In this document: positions 17,529 through 26,236 of the stretch, piece after piece | How the letters are laid out: each line of letters opens with the position of its first letter | Numbering within the stretch: position 1 is the first letter of the stretch | Assembly: GCA_024400915.1 (NCBI GenBank) | Contig: JAKSLX010000002.1 | Span: forward strand, 1 to 64,000 | Direction of reading: 5' to 3' | DNA length: 64,000 nt | Source: Treponema sp. | GTDB lineage: Bacteria; Spirochaetota; Spirochaetia; Treponematales; Treponemataceae | The notes under the pieces: generated by a model | The model's database searches: none | What the model was told of the DNA's origin: nothing | Seen by the model: only the letters and a program-made list of their open reading frames with translations | Translations under genes and position numbers: made by a program

Positions 17529-19538
17529 TTAATCGACAAATTGCTGCTGAATTTCCTGTATCTGGTCGCGGTAAATGGCGGCGGTTTCATAATCCAGCCT
17601 TTCTGCAGCTTCCGTCATTTCTTTTTTAAGAAGCTCAATGACCTTTTTTCTTTCCTTTGGATTGAAAAGGTTTGCGTGCTTTCTGACTTCGTTAAGGTAT
17701 GCATCCCCTGATTCCGCGCTCTGGTTTTCCGGCTGTCCGTCAGGATGTTCAAGAATGTTGCCGATGGCTTTGATGATGGTCTTTGGCACAATTCCGTGTT
17801 CCCTGTTGAATGCTTCCTGGATGCTGCGTCGTCTCTTGGTTTCTTCTATTGTTTCCTTCATGGCATCGCTCATTCTGTCGGCATACATTACAACCATGCC
17901 GTCTGCATTGCGGGCTGCACGACCAACAATCTGAATCAAACTGGTTGTACTTCGTAAAAATCCGATTTTGTCTGCATCAAGCAAGGCGATGAAAGAAACC
18001 TCCGGCAAGTCGATTCCTTCCCTTAAAAGGTTAATCCCAATAAGGACATCGATTTCTCCCAGGCGAAGGGACTTGAGTATTTCTACGCGTTCAAAGGTGT
18101 CTATTTCCGAGTGAATGTATTTTACCTTAAGGTCAAGGTTTGCAAGGTAGTCCGTCAAATCCTCAGCCATTTTCTTTGTAAGGGTAAGGATAAGGCTACG
18201 CTCGTTCTTTTCTATGCGCTTCTGAACTTCCTTGTAAATATCCTGCATCTGTCCTTCCGTTGGACGAACTTCGATTATAGGATCGAGCAATCCAGTCGGA
18301 CGGATGAGTTGTTCTACAACCTGGGTGCTCTGTTTTACTTCCTGTGGGCGAGGGGTTGCTGTTACATAGATGACCTGGTTCATCTTTGCCGTGAATTCAT
18401 CAGCCTTAAGTGGCCTATGGTCAAGGGCGCTAGGCAAACGGAATCCAAAGTCTACGAGGTTCTTTTTACGGCACCTGTCGCCTTCGTACATGGCTCCAAT
18501 CTGTGGAACCGTAACATGGGCTTCATCTATGAGGCAGAGGAAGTCATCGGGAAAGTAATGTAGCAATGTTGCTGGCGGTTCACCTGTTTTGCGTCCGGCA
18601 ATGACTGCAGAATAGTTTTCGATTCCGCTGCAGTAGCCCATTTCCTTCATCATTTCCATATCGTAGGTTGTGCGTGACTTTAATCTTTCGGCTTCAAGAT
18701 GCTTGCCTTTTGCCTTAAGGTTTTCTACGGCTTCTTCCATTTCCTTCTGGATTTTGTCCGTAACGCTAACCATCATTTCCTTTGGAACTACAAAGTGTTT
18801 TGCAGGGTAAAGCTGAAGTTCATCAAGTTCTTCTATTGTATTGCCGTTCATTACGTCAAAGCGTCGTATTCTTGCAACTTCATCAAAATCAAGCTCGATT
18901 CTGTAGGCTTCATCTGTTTCCATGTAGGTCGGGAAGATTTCGATTACATCGCCTCGGATGCGGAAATTACCGCGTTCAAATACCATGTCGTTGCGCTCAT
19001 ACTGAATTTCTGAAAGCTTTAAAGAAAGCTTGTGCATGTCTATTTCTTCACCGCGGGTCAGGTGCAGCCTCATGTCCTTGTAAAGGTCAGGCATACCAAG
19101 ACCATAAATGCAGCTGACTGTTGCAATGATGATTACATCACGTCGTTCCATGAGGGCATAGGTTGCGGCAAGACGGAGTTTGTCTATTTCGCGGTTAACC
19201 GATGCATCTTTTTCTATATATAAGTCGCGGGCCGGAACATAGGCTTCCGGTTGATAATAGTCGTAGTAGCTTACAAAATATTCAACGGCATTGTTTGGAA
19301 AGAAGGTTTTAAATTCACGGTAAAGCTGCGCGCTCAAAGTTTTGTTGTGGCTGATGATGAGGGTAGGTTTCTGAACCGCCTCAATGATCTTTGCCATGGT
19401 GAAAGTTTTTCCTGAACCAGTAACACCCTTTAGTGTCTGATATTTGTCTCCGCGCTTAAATCCTTCCACAAGCTTTGCGATTGCTTCCGGCTGGTCTCCG
19501 CTTGGTTCAAACTGTGATTCTACCTTGAAAGATCTCAT
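17529..19538 (-). CDS. uvrB: Excinuclease ABC subunit B
   Basis: The UvrB helicase-like subunit of nucleotide excision repair, 669 residues, full length. Walker A GVTGSGKT is at 39-46, and the beta-hairpin region has 'YYDYYQPEAYVPARDLYIEKD'. Helicase motifs include 'DEAHV' and 'QIVGRAARN', and a C-terminal UVR motif ('LLKKEMTEAAERLDYETAAIYRDQI') binds UvrC. It starts one base after the htrA stop, so the two form an operon from the htrA promoter; uvrA and uvrC are not in the window. Confidence 0.97.
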   Translation of the reverse strand: MRSFKVESQFEPSGDQPEAIAKLVEGFKRGDKYQTLKGVTGSGKTFTMAKIIEAVQKPTLIISHNKTLSAQLYREFKTFFPNNAVEYFVSYYDYYQPEAYVPARDLYIEKDASVNREIDKLRLAATYALMERRDVIIIATVSCIYGLGMPDLYKDMRLHLTRGEEIDMHKLSLKLSEIQYERNDMVFERGNFRIRGDVIEIFPTYMETDEAYRIELDFDEVARIRRFDVMNGNTIEELDELQLYPAKHFVVPKEMMVSVTDKIQKEMEEAVENLKAKGKHLEAERLKSRTTYDMEMMKEMGYCSGIENYSAVIAGRKTGEPPATLLHYFPDDFLCLIDEAHVTVPQIGAMYEGDRCRKKNLVDFGFRLPSALDHRPLKADEFTAKMNQVIYVTATPRPQEVKQSTQVVEQLIRPTGLLDPIIEVRPTEGQMQDIYKEVQKRIEKNERSLILTLTKKMAEDLTDYLANLDLKVKYIHSEIDTFERVEILKSLRLGEIDVLIGINLLREGIDLPEVSFIALLDADKIGFLRSTTSLIQIVGRAARNADGMVVMYADRMSDAMKETIEETKRRRSIQEAFNREHGIVPKTIIKAIGNILEHPDGQPENQSAESGDAYLNEVRKHANLFNPKERKKVIELLKKEMTEAAERLDYETAAIYRDQIQEIQQQFVD

Positions 19539-19539
19539 G

Positions 19540-20745
19540 TTAGTTTTCCAGCTCCATTGTAAGGCCTATGTTGTGTCCGTCCCTGTGAACTGTAATGTTC
19601 ACCTTGTCTCCAGGCTTCTTGTCTTCAAGTGCACTGTAGTAGTCTGCAAGGCCGTCGATTTTTATTCCGTCAACTTCAATGATGATGTCGCCGCCAAGGT
19701 AGATTGTCTGGGGGTTGAATGTGCCGTATTGAACCGCCTTTGTTCCGCCTTTGAGTCCTGCCTTTGCAGCAAGGCTTCCTGCACGAACTTTGTTTACAAG
19801 AAGTCCAGTGCTGATTTTATATCCTGCATAGGCTGCAATGCGGCTTGTGTTCTGAACGAAAGAAGCCTGGATTGTTCCACGGTTTACCTTTCCGTAGGCA
19901 AGCAGATCACGGACAACGCGCCTTGCCGTGCTTACTGGAATTGCAAAACCAACTCCACTTGAAGAACCTGACTTAGAATAGATGATGGTGTTGATTCCGA
20001 TCATGCGTCCCTGACTGTCCAGAAGTGGGCCTCCGGAATTTCCTGGGTTGATTGCGGCATCTGTCTGAATCATGTTGCGGATGATGACATTGGAACTTTC
20101 CTGAATAGGTCTACCAAGTCCTGAAATTATGCCGGTGGTCATTGTTCTTTCGAGGGCAAACGGATTTCCGATGGCAATTACTTTCTGTCCGACCTTGAGG
20201 GTGTCGGATGCACCAAACTGAATTGTCTTGAGTTCCGTCTTTGGGTCCGGATCAAATTTCAGGACTGCTATGTCGCTTTCAATATCCTTTCCGATTACAC
20301 GGCCTTCGTAATTTGATCCATCTGCAAGGGAAATGTTGATGGAGGTTGCATCTTCTATTACATGAACATTTGTTACAACATATCCGCGCTTGTCTATTAT
20401 GGAACCGGAACCTGAGCCGCTGCCTGTAATTACTGGTTCAAGGAACCAGTTGTATCCCATAGTCTGTGTCGTAATGTTAACTACTGCTTCATTGCATTTT
20501 TCATATACGGAAATGTTCTGAAGTTCATCCTGAGTGTAATTTCCGCTGTTGCCGGCAACTTCAATTACAGGAGAATGTTCTCTTATGACGGAATCATCGA
20601 TTCTTTCTGAAATAACCTGAATCTCATTTTTTGAGGTGGACTGTTTTCCTGAAAAAAAATAAACGCCTGCAGAAAAGATTGCCCCTGCAGCAATTCCACT
20701 CAAAACCGAATAAAAGACTACCTGATTTCCCGTATATAGCTTCAT
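19540..20745 (-). CDS. HtrA/DegP-like serine protease
   Basis: 401 residues. An N-terminal membrane anchor (about 10-30) leads to a periplasmic trypsin-like protease with His in 'VVTNVHVIEDA', Asp in 'ESDIAVLKF' and catalytic Ser in 'NPGNSGGPLL'. A single C-terminal PDZ domain follows (about 300-400), as in DegS-like and spirochaetal HtrA proteins. It probably handles misfolded envelope proteins. It is the first gene of an htrA-uvrB operon, with a leaderless-type promoter. Confidence 0.92.
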   Translation of the reverse strand: MKLYTGNQVVFYSVLSGIAAGAIFSAGVYFFSGKQSTSKNEIQVISERIDDSVIREHSPVIEVAGNSGNYTQDELQNISVYEKCNEAVVNITTQTMGYNWFLEPVITGSGSGSGSIIDKRGYVVTNVHVIEDATSINISLADGSNYEGRVIGKDIESDIAVLKFDPDPKTELKTIQFGASDTLKVGQKVIAIGNPFALERTMTTGIISGLGRPIQESSNVIIRNMIQTDAAINPGNSGGPLLDSQGRMIGINTIIYSKSGSSSGVGFAIPVSTARRVVRDLLAYGKVNRGTIQASFVQNTSRIAAYAGYKISTGLLVNKVRAGSLAAKAGLKGGTKAVQYGTFNPQTIYLGGDIIIEVDGIKIDGLADYYSALEDKKPGDKVNITVHRDGHNIGLTMELEN

Positions 20746-20751
20746 AGAGAA

Positions 20752-20780
20752 AATATACTTCTATTTTGGGCAAAATGCAA
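20752..20780 (-). promoter_or_regulatory. Promoter of htrA-uvrB, leaderless type
   Basis: On the minus strand TTGCAT (20775-20780), 17-bp spacer, TATATT (20752-20757), then six bases to the htrA ATG. No Shine-Dalgarno. Confidence 0.65.
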
Positions 20781-20796
20781 TTTTGAAGGTTCCTTT

Positions 20797-21489
20797 TTAT
20801 TCCCCGTTACCTGCATCTTTTAGCAGGTCGTGCTCAAGAAAACTGAAGTAACTGTCCCTTGTTACTATCAGGTGGTCCAGAAATGAAATTCCTAGAATCT
20901 GGGATGCCCTCTGAAGCTGCCTTGTGGATTCAATGTCTGCCTTGCTTGGATAGCACTGGTTGCAGGGATGGTTGTGGCAGCAGATTATTCCTGATGCGTG
21001 TTCTGCTACGGCATCGGCAAAAACCTCCCGCGGATGAATAAGGGCTTTGCTTACGGTTCCGACAGAAACCACTTTTGTACTGAGTATTTCATGGGCTCCG
21101 TTAGTTGTGATCGTTATGAAATGCTCTGCAGGTTCCAGACTATACTGCTTTACATACTGCAGTATGTCTTTGGGATGCTTTATTACTGAGTGCAGGTATC
21201 CCCTTCGCCTTCTTCCCAGTTCAAGTGCGGCTGCAATGGAAAGGGCTTTTGAAGATCCCATTCCGGGAATTTCAGTCAGCTTGTAGATGAGGTCTGTCTC
21301 ATTGCTGGAATTTATTGTGCTTATGACCCTGTCGGAAAGCTGTCCTATGGGATTCCCTTTTGTTCCACGGCCAAGAATGAGCATTATGAGTTCTTCATCG
21401 CTTGGATAGGTGATTCCGTTGGCAAGGGTAAGTTCCCGGATGTCCGGGTGCCTGTTTGTGTTTGTATAGTCGCAAATTTTGTTTTTCAT
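20797..21489 (-). CDS. radC: RadC/JAMM-domain protein
   Basis: 230 residues. A helix-hairpin-helix-like N-terminus ('LTEIPGMGSSKALSIAAALELGRR') precedes a JAMM metalloprotease-type domain with HNHP at 'IICCHNHPCNQCYPSKADIE' (H-x-H-x10-D pattern). RadC is widely annotated as DNA repair, but its true function is uncertain. The Cys residues around the metal motif are unusual, since most homologues have 'HNHPSGDPTPS'. The start is taken as ATG at 21489; GTG directly before it is also in frame. Confidence 0.9.
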   Translation of the reverse strand: MKNKICDYTNTNRHPDIRELTLANGITYPSDEELIMLILGRGTKGNPIGQLSDRVISTINSSNETDLIYKLTEIPGMGSSKALSIAAALELGRRRRGYLHSVIKHPKDILQYVKQYSLEPAEHFITITTNGAHEILSTKVVSVGTVSKALIHPREVFADAVAEHASGIICCHNHPCNQCYPSKADIESTRQLQRASQILGISFLDHLIVTRDSYFSFLEHDLLKDAGNGE

Positions 21490-21529
21490 CACTTATATTA
21501 TTTTCAATAAAAAACAAAAAGTGACGGTG

Positions 21530-21560
21530 AATAACAAAGCCCTCAAAAAAAATCGAGGGC
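21530..21560 (-). terminator. Possible terminator of the PotD-like gene
   Basis: Minus strand: GCCCTC/GAGGGC stem with a T-rich loop followed by TTTGTTATT. The U tract is interrupted, so this is moderate support. Confidence 0.5.
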
Positions 21561-21587
21561 CCTGGTGGTTTATTCAATTAAAATTTT

Positions 21588-22640
21588 TTATTCTGCAGCG
21601 AACCTGATTTCCTGCCAGAGTGCATCGTACTTCTGGAGTGCATCACCTACGTCCATCTTGAGCTCAACCTTAGCAAGGGTTTCTGGACCGTACATAGGCT
21701 TTCTTGTTGTGTACTTTGCAGCTTCCATGTTGATGTATGGAGGGAACCTTAGGGCATCAAGGAATTCCGCATAGATTTCCGGTCTGTGGCTGAAGTCTAT
21801 GAATTTCATGGCAAGGTCGTAGTGCTTTGCATCCTTAAGAATAACCATTGAGTCAAGATAAGCGCCTGAACCTGTGTCAGGAACAAAGAAGTCGATTGTT
21901 TCTTCCTGACGTTCTTCAGGAACCTCACCGTAAACGATTTCTGCATATCCGTCGCAAACCCAGAAATCACCTGATGCAAATGATTTTCCAAAGCCTTCTG
22001 CATCGAACTTGAGGAGGTTAGGCAGCCATTCGTTTTTAACAAGGTCAGCTGCTTCCCTGAGTTCCTTGTCATCAGTTGAATTGAGGGAATATCCAAGATA
22101 CTTGAGGGCACTTCCGATTGTAAGACGCATGTCGTCCATCATAGTCATGTGGCCTGCAAGGTCCTTGCGCTTAAAGATGTCATATGAGCGTTCATAGTCC
22201 TTTACCTTTGTCTTGTTAACGGCTATACCGTTGGCGGCAAGACAGTATGGAACTGACCATGTCATGTCTGGGTCATAATCCTTTGCCTTTACGAGGGCAT
22301 CCGGATTGATGTATATGGAATTAGGGAATTTTGAATGGTCAATTTTCTGAACCATACCCTGTTTGATCATGATTGATGTGTAGTCTGAAGAAGGAATTGT
22401 GAGGTCGTATCCCTTTGCACCGGCACGAAGCTTTGAATACATTACTTCATTTGAATCGAAGTAGTCTGTCTTTACGATGCAGTTGTATTCTTTCTCAAAC
22501 TTCTCAAGAACTGAATCCGGCGTGTAGTAAGTCCAGTTAAAGAGATTGAAGGTTTCTTTCTTCTCACCTTTTGAACATGATGAGAGAGCCATTGAACTGA
22601 ATAAAATTGTTGTAAGAACAATGATATTGAACTTTTTCAT
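21588..22640 (-). CDS. PotD-like spermidine/putrescine-binding lipoprotein
   Basis: 350 residues, polyamine ABC transporter substrate-binding family. The lipoprotein signal ends 'SMALSSC'. The mature part has 'FNLFNWTYYTPDSVLEKFEKEYNC', 'LTIPSSDYTSIMIKQGMV' and 'TWSVPYCLAANGIAVNK', all PotD landmarks. The start at 22640 has AAAGGATG upstream, and an upstream in-frame extension to 22709 is rejected. PotABC permease and ATPase genes are not adjacent, so it must work with components encoded elsewhere. The gap 22641-22790 has no recognised element. Confidence 0.9.
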   Translation of the reverse strand: MKKFNIIVLTTILFSSMALSSCSKGEKKETFNLFNWTYYTPDSVLEKFEKEYNCIVKTDYFDSNEVMYSKLRAGAKGYDLTIPSSDYTSIMIKQGMVQKIDHSKFPNSIYINPDALVKAKDYDPDMTWSVPYCLAANGIAVNKTKVKDYERSYDIFKRKDLAGHMTMMDDMRLTIGSALKYLGYSLNSTDDKELREAADLVKNEWLPNLLKFDAEGFGKSFASGDFWVCDGYAEIVYGEVPEERQEETIDFFVPDTGSGAYLDSMVILKDAKHYDLAMKFIDFSHRPEIYAEFLDALRFPPYINMEAAKYTTRKPMYGPETLAKVELKMDVGDALQKYDALWQEIRFAAE

Positions 22641-22790
22641 TTCAACATCCTTTGAACAGTAGTTTTTTAGGTAAAAAAATCTGTTCATTAAAAACGTAGT
22701 ATTAGACAATCATACGAAAGTCCCCTAACTGTACCAGCAGTAAGGATGAGTGAGTGTAATGCATATTTCAATAAATTGATAGGAGTCTGA

Positions 22791-22841
22791 GTAAAAAAAA
22801 AGCCCCGCAAGATTGAACTTTGTTGTCCATACTTACGGGGC
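22791..22841 (-). terminator. Terminator of the TrpX-like gene
   Basis: Minus strand: a GCCCCGTAAG/CTTGCGGGGC stem with one mismatch and a 20-nt loop, followed by an eight-T run. It lies 34 bp after the gene. Confidence 0.88.
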
Positions 22842-22874
22842 ATCATCAGGCCTTTGCTTCAAGTCTTATAGAAA

Positions 22875-23828
22875 TTATTTGAGCAAGTCTGCTGGAATTG
22901 TGATTCCGAGGGCTTCTGCTGTTTCCTTGTTGTATGAGAAGTCACACTTGTCAAGGTACTGGATAGGCATGTTCTTTGGCTTCTTTCCGTTGATTACTTC
23001 AACAGCCATCTTTGCTGTCTGCTTTCCAAGTTCGTAGTAGTTGATTCCGAATGTTGCAAGCCCGCCACCCTGGCACATTCCGTCTTCACCTACGATTACA
23101 GGAAGCTTTGCTGGTGTTGTTACGAGGGAAACTGTTGCCATTGTAGAAGCAATCATGTTGTCTGTTGGAGTGTAGATTGCGTCAACCTTCCCAACGAGGG
23201 ACTGAACAACCTGCTGTACTTCGTTTGTGTTTGAAACTGTTGCATCAACATAAGAAAGTCCCTGCTTGTCACATTCAGCCTTTGCAAGGTTGATCTGGAA
23301 GCGTGAGTTTTCTTCGCTTGAGCAGTAGAGCATTGCAACTTTCTTTGCGTTTGGAACAAGTCTCTTGAGGAGCTGGATCTGTGCGGCACAAGGTGTAAGG
23401 TCAGATGTTCCTGTTACGTTTGTGCCTGGTTTTTCATTTGATTCAACAAGACCTGCTGTTTTTGGGTCTGTAACTGCTGTGATGAGGATAGGTGTTGTTT
23501 CTGTCTTGTTTGCAACAGCCTGTGCTGCTGGAGTTGCGATTGCAAAAATCATGTCACATCTCTGGGAAATAAGCTTGTCTGCGATTGTAACGCAGTTTGA
23601 CTGTTCTCCCTGTGCGTTTTCATAGATAATCTTGAGGTTCTTTCCGTCTTCGTATCCTGCTTCCTTGAGTCCGTCTACGAATCCCTTGTATGAAGCGTCG
23701 AGAGCTGGGTGTTCAACAAGCTGGATGGCACCAATCTTAACAACCTTCTGCTTTTTCTTTGCGAATGCAGCTGTTCCTGCAATGGCGATGGCAGCAAGTA
23801 AAAGTGTAAACTTTGCAATTTTTTTCAT
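22875..23828 (-). CDS. ABC transporter substrate-binding protein, TrpX type
   Basis: 317 residues with a cleavable signal peptide (MKKIAKFTLLLAAIAIAGTAAFA). The mature protein matches the ABC_sub_bind family ('IGAIQLVEHPALDASYKGFVD', 'IFAIATPAAQAVANKT', 'AIYTPTDNMIAST', 'GLATFGINYYELGKQTAKMA'). Some members (TrpX) bind tryptophan or other aromatic amino acids. The ligand here is unproven, and the cognate permease/ATPase genes are absent from the neighbourhood. An AGGAAGG ribosome site precedes ATG. Monocistronic. Confidence 0.88.
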   Translation of the reverse strand: MKKIAKFTLLLAAIAIAGTAAFAKKKQKVVKIGAIQLVEHPALDASYKGFVDGLKEAGYEDGKNLKIIYENAQGEQSNCVTIADKLISQRCDMIFAIATPAAQAVANKTETTPILITAVTDPKTAGLVESNEKPGTNVTGTSDLTPCAAQIQLLKRLVPNAKKVAMLYCSSEENSRFQINLAKAECDKQGLSYVDATVSNTNEVQQVVQSLVGKVDAIYTPTDNMIASTMATVSLVTTPAKLPVIVGEDGMCQGGGLATFGINYYELGKQTAKMAVEVINGKKPKNMPIQYLDKCDFSYNKETAEALGITIPADLLK

Positions 23829-23888
23829 TTGTTTCCTTCCTTAAGTGTAAAAAAAATCTGCAGATATATTAAACCATAAATCGCCAAA

Positions 23889-23917
23889 TTGCAATTTTCA
23901 ATTATGGAAGGTATATT
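23889..23917 (+). promoter_or_regulatory. Promoter of the RACo-like gene, leaderless type
   Basis: TTGCAA (23889-23894), 17-bp spacer, TATATT (23912-23917), six bases to ATG at 23924. No Shine-Dalgarno. Confidence 0.65.
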
Positions 23918-23923
23918 AAATTC

Positions 23924-25264
23924 ATGATTTGCAGGATTTGCAGGCACTGCGGACTTTGTCCCGGTGATTCCTACATTGAAAAGGAAACCTCGGTATTGAT
24001 TGATGGGGACAATGTCTTCTGTCAGGGCGTGAATTCCTTTTCTTCCTGCGACATAGGCATTGCCTTGGATCTTGGAACTACTACCATTGCCTTGCGTGCC
24101 ATATCTCTTTTTGATGGCCGCCAGCTATGTTCCTTTGGTGAATCTAATTCCCAGTCAAAGTACGGTAGCGATGTTGTTTCAAGGATTTCTTTTTCACTTG
24201 CCCCTGATGGCCTAAAAAAACTTCATGATTCCATTGGAATGCAGGTAACCCGTATGGTGTCAAAAGCCGTGCAAATCTGCCAGTCTGCTTTTCTTGCAAA
24301 TCGCATGGGGCGTGTCTGCCTTAAGCGCATTTCTGTTGCCGGAAATACAGTCATGGAATCTCTTTTTGCAGGTCTTGATGTCAGTGGACTTGCTTCATGG
24401 CCATTTAGGATTCCGGATAAATTTGGATTTTCATCTCCTGCAGAAAATTATCTTGCTTGCTATGGCTTTGATATTGAAGGGTGTGAAATTTATTTTTCTC
24501 CTGTCGCAGGTCCTTTCGTCGGCGGAGACACGGTTGCTGCCATGGTTGCTTCCGGATTTCATCTGGATGACGGCAAAACAAAATTCCTTGCAGATATTGG
24601 TACAAACTGCGAGATGGCTTTGAAGGATGGTGTTACAGGAGAAATACATTGTACATCAACTTCTGCAGGACCTGCTTTTGAAGGTTTTGGCATAGAATGT
24701 GGTTCCGGTGCCGTAGAGGGGAGTATTGTAAAAGTTGCAGTGGATAACGGAAAACTGGTTTGCTCTGTTGTTGGCGGTGGGGATGCCAAATCCATTGCAG
24801 GTACAGGGCTTGTAAGTGCCGTAGCCCAGTTTTTAAAGTTGGGAGCCATTGACGGAACTGGAGCTTTTGCCGATGATTCTTTTGACAGGCTGAAGGTTTC
24901 AGGTACAGTTTATCTTACCCAAAGCGACATAAGGAATTTCCAGCTGGCAAAGGCTTCCGTATGCACTGGCCTTGAAATACTTTGTGACAAATTGACTTCC
25001 ATAAATCAACCTGAACTTTATCTTGCCGGAGGTTTCGGTGTGAAACTTGATGTTGCTGATGCAGTTTCAGTCGGCATGATTCCAAATTCCTTGTGTCATC
25101 ATGTAGCGTCAATAGGCAATGGTTCACTGGTTGGAGCCACAATGTTCCTGGTTGATGACAGACTTCGTAATGTGGCACTTGAACTTGCATCCAGGTGCCA
25201 GGTACTTGATCTTGCTCAGCATGAAGGTTTTCAGGACCGTTTTGTATCTGCACTGAATTTCTAA
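23924..25264 (+). CDS. ASKHA-domain ATPase related to RACo corrinoid activators
   Basis: 446 residues. The protein opens with CX2CX2CX2CP (Cys 3, 6, 9, 12), a short iron-sulfur-like motif. An actin-like ATPase of the RACo C-terminal family follows: 'IGIALDLGTTTIALRAI', 'SVAGNTVMESLFAG', 'FLADIGTNCEMAL', 'SAGPAFEGFGIECGSGAVEG' and 'LYLAGGFGVKLD'. RACo proteins reductively activate corrinoid proteins and normally carry an N-terminal [2Fe-2S] domain of about 100+ residues, which is missing here. No corrinoid methyltransferase genes are nearby. Electron transfer to a corrinoid or other metalloprotein is inference. Confidence 0.75.
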   Translation: MICRICRHCGLCPGDSYIEKETSVLIDGDNVFCQGVNSFSSCDIGIALDLGTTTIALRAISLFDGRQLCSFGESNSQSKYGSDVVSRISFSLAPDGLKKLHDSIGMQVTRMVSKAVQICQSAFLANRMGRVCLKRISVAGNTVMESLFAGLDVSGLASWPFRIPDKFGFSSPAENYLACYGFDIEGCEIYFSPVAGPFVGGDTVAAMVASGFHLDDGKTKFLADIGTNCEMALKDGVTGEIHCTSTSAGPAFEGFGIECGSGAVEGSIVKVAVDNGKLVCSVVGGGDAKSIAGTGLVSAVAQFLKLGAIDGTGAFADDSFDRLKVSGTVYLTQSDIRNFQLAKASVCTGLEILCDKLTSINQPELYLAGGFGVKLDVADAVSVGMIPNSLCHHVASIGNGSLVGATMFLVDDRLRNVALELASRCQVLDLAQHEGFQDRFVSALNF

Positions 25265-25331
25265 AAACAGAATTTTTAAAGGTCTCCCTATAGGATAAAA
25301 GAGATTTTCCTTCTATAATTTTAGCTGTCAG

Positions 25332-26183
25332 ATGAAAAAAGTTTTGTTTCCATTACTGCTATCTTTCTCACTTCTTTTGGCTTCATGCGCCTCATCTTCC
25401 GTTGGAATTTATGAAAAACCTTCGAGGGTAAATGAGGCTATTTCAGAAAAGCAACTTTCAAGTGAATCTTATTGTTTCATCCGGCTTTATGATGTTATCT
25501 ATAGAAGAACTTTCTGTTCCGGCAATATGGTAAGACGACCTATAAGAATTATAGGAGCTGCAGGGGATGGCGTTACCTACGTTCATTCTGCAATCAGCAC
25601 GATGTTGAAAGATGAATCCTTTGTTGGTCTTTCACTTTCAAAAAGAAGCAACATGGCTCAGCTTGAAACCATAATGTCTCCAGGCGAAAATGAATACATG
25701 AATACCCTGGATTATTCCCGTTCCAGATGCCTTGTGCTTGCCGTTCCCTGCACAAACCTTGATGTCGAGAATGTAAAGATTCTTCTTGAGTATGCCCTTG
25801 TTCATGATACTGTGTACGGAATTTCCAGAGTCTTTTCTGTACCAATACAGCACTGGAGAAATGCAGATAATTACAGGCACAGCAGGGATTTCCCTATTGA
25901 ATTTGCCTTTGATTCCATTCCTTTGCAGAAGGAGCCGGAAGAGATTTTTAAGAAAAACATTTTTGTCTGTTCTTCCTTCGTTTCATACATACTTCAGAAT
26001 TCAGTCGAAAGATACAGGGTTGATTTCCTGATAAATGGCCAGACTTATGGCGGATATACTCCAGTTGATCTGTATTATCTTGACGGAGCCTTTGAACTTT
26101 TTGAGTGCGGTTTCGAGCAATATGAGGATGCTCTTGAGTCTTTTGTTCTTAAATACCCGGAATTCAGAAAATATGTTGAATAA
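25332..26183 (+). CDS. Lipoprotein with permuted papain-like (YiiX/LRAT-type) features
   Basis: 283 residues. The lipoprotein signal ends 'SLLLASC' (Cys19). I do not recognise a named family with certainty. His85 in 'GDGVTYVHSAIS' precedes Cys213 in 'FVCSSFVSYIL'; this His-before-Cys order is that of permuted NlpC/P60 enzymes such as YiiX, which act on lipids, amides or peptidoglycan. The tail 'GGYTPVDLYYLDGAFELF' also fits that group. TATAAT (25314-25319) lies 12 nt before ATG, giving an almost leaderless transcript. Catalytic function is inference. Confidence 0.55.
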   Translation: MKKVLFPLLLSFSLLLASCASSSVGIYEKPSRVNEAISEKQLSSESYCFIRLYDVIYRRTFCSGNMVRRPIRIIGAAGDGVTYVHSAISTMLKDESFVGLSLSKRSNMAQLETIMSPGENEYMNTLDYSRSRCLVLAVPCTNLDVENVKILLEYALVHDTVYGISRVFSVPIQHWRNADNYRHSRDFPIEFAFDSIPLQKEPEEIFKKNIFVCSSFVSYILQNSVERYRVDFLINGQTYGGYTPVDLYYLDGAFELFECGFEQYEDALESFVLKYPEFRKYVE

Positions 26184-26216
26184 AAAAAGGACTGTTCTTT
26201 CGAACAGCCCCTTTGC
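26182..26216. terminator. Bidirectional terminator between lipoprotein and rny
   Basis: An ACTGTTC/GAACAG stem with flanking GG/CC, an A run on the left and a T-rich right flank. It serves the convergent genes on both sides, with stronger U tract for rny. Confidence 0.8.
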
Positions 26217-26236
26217 GTTTTAGCTCTTAGTATTCG

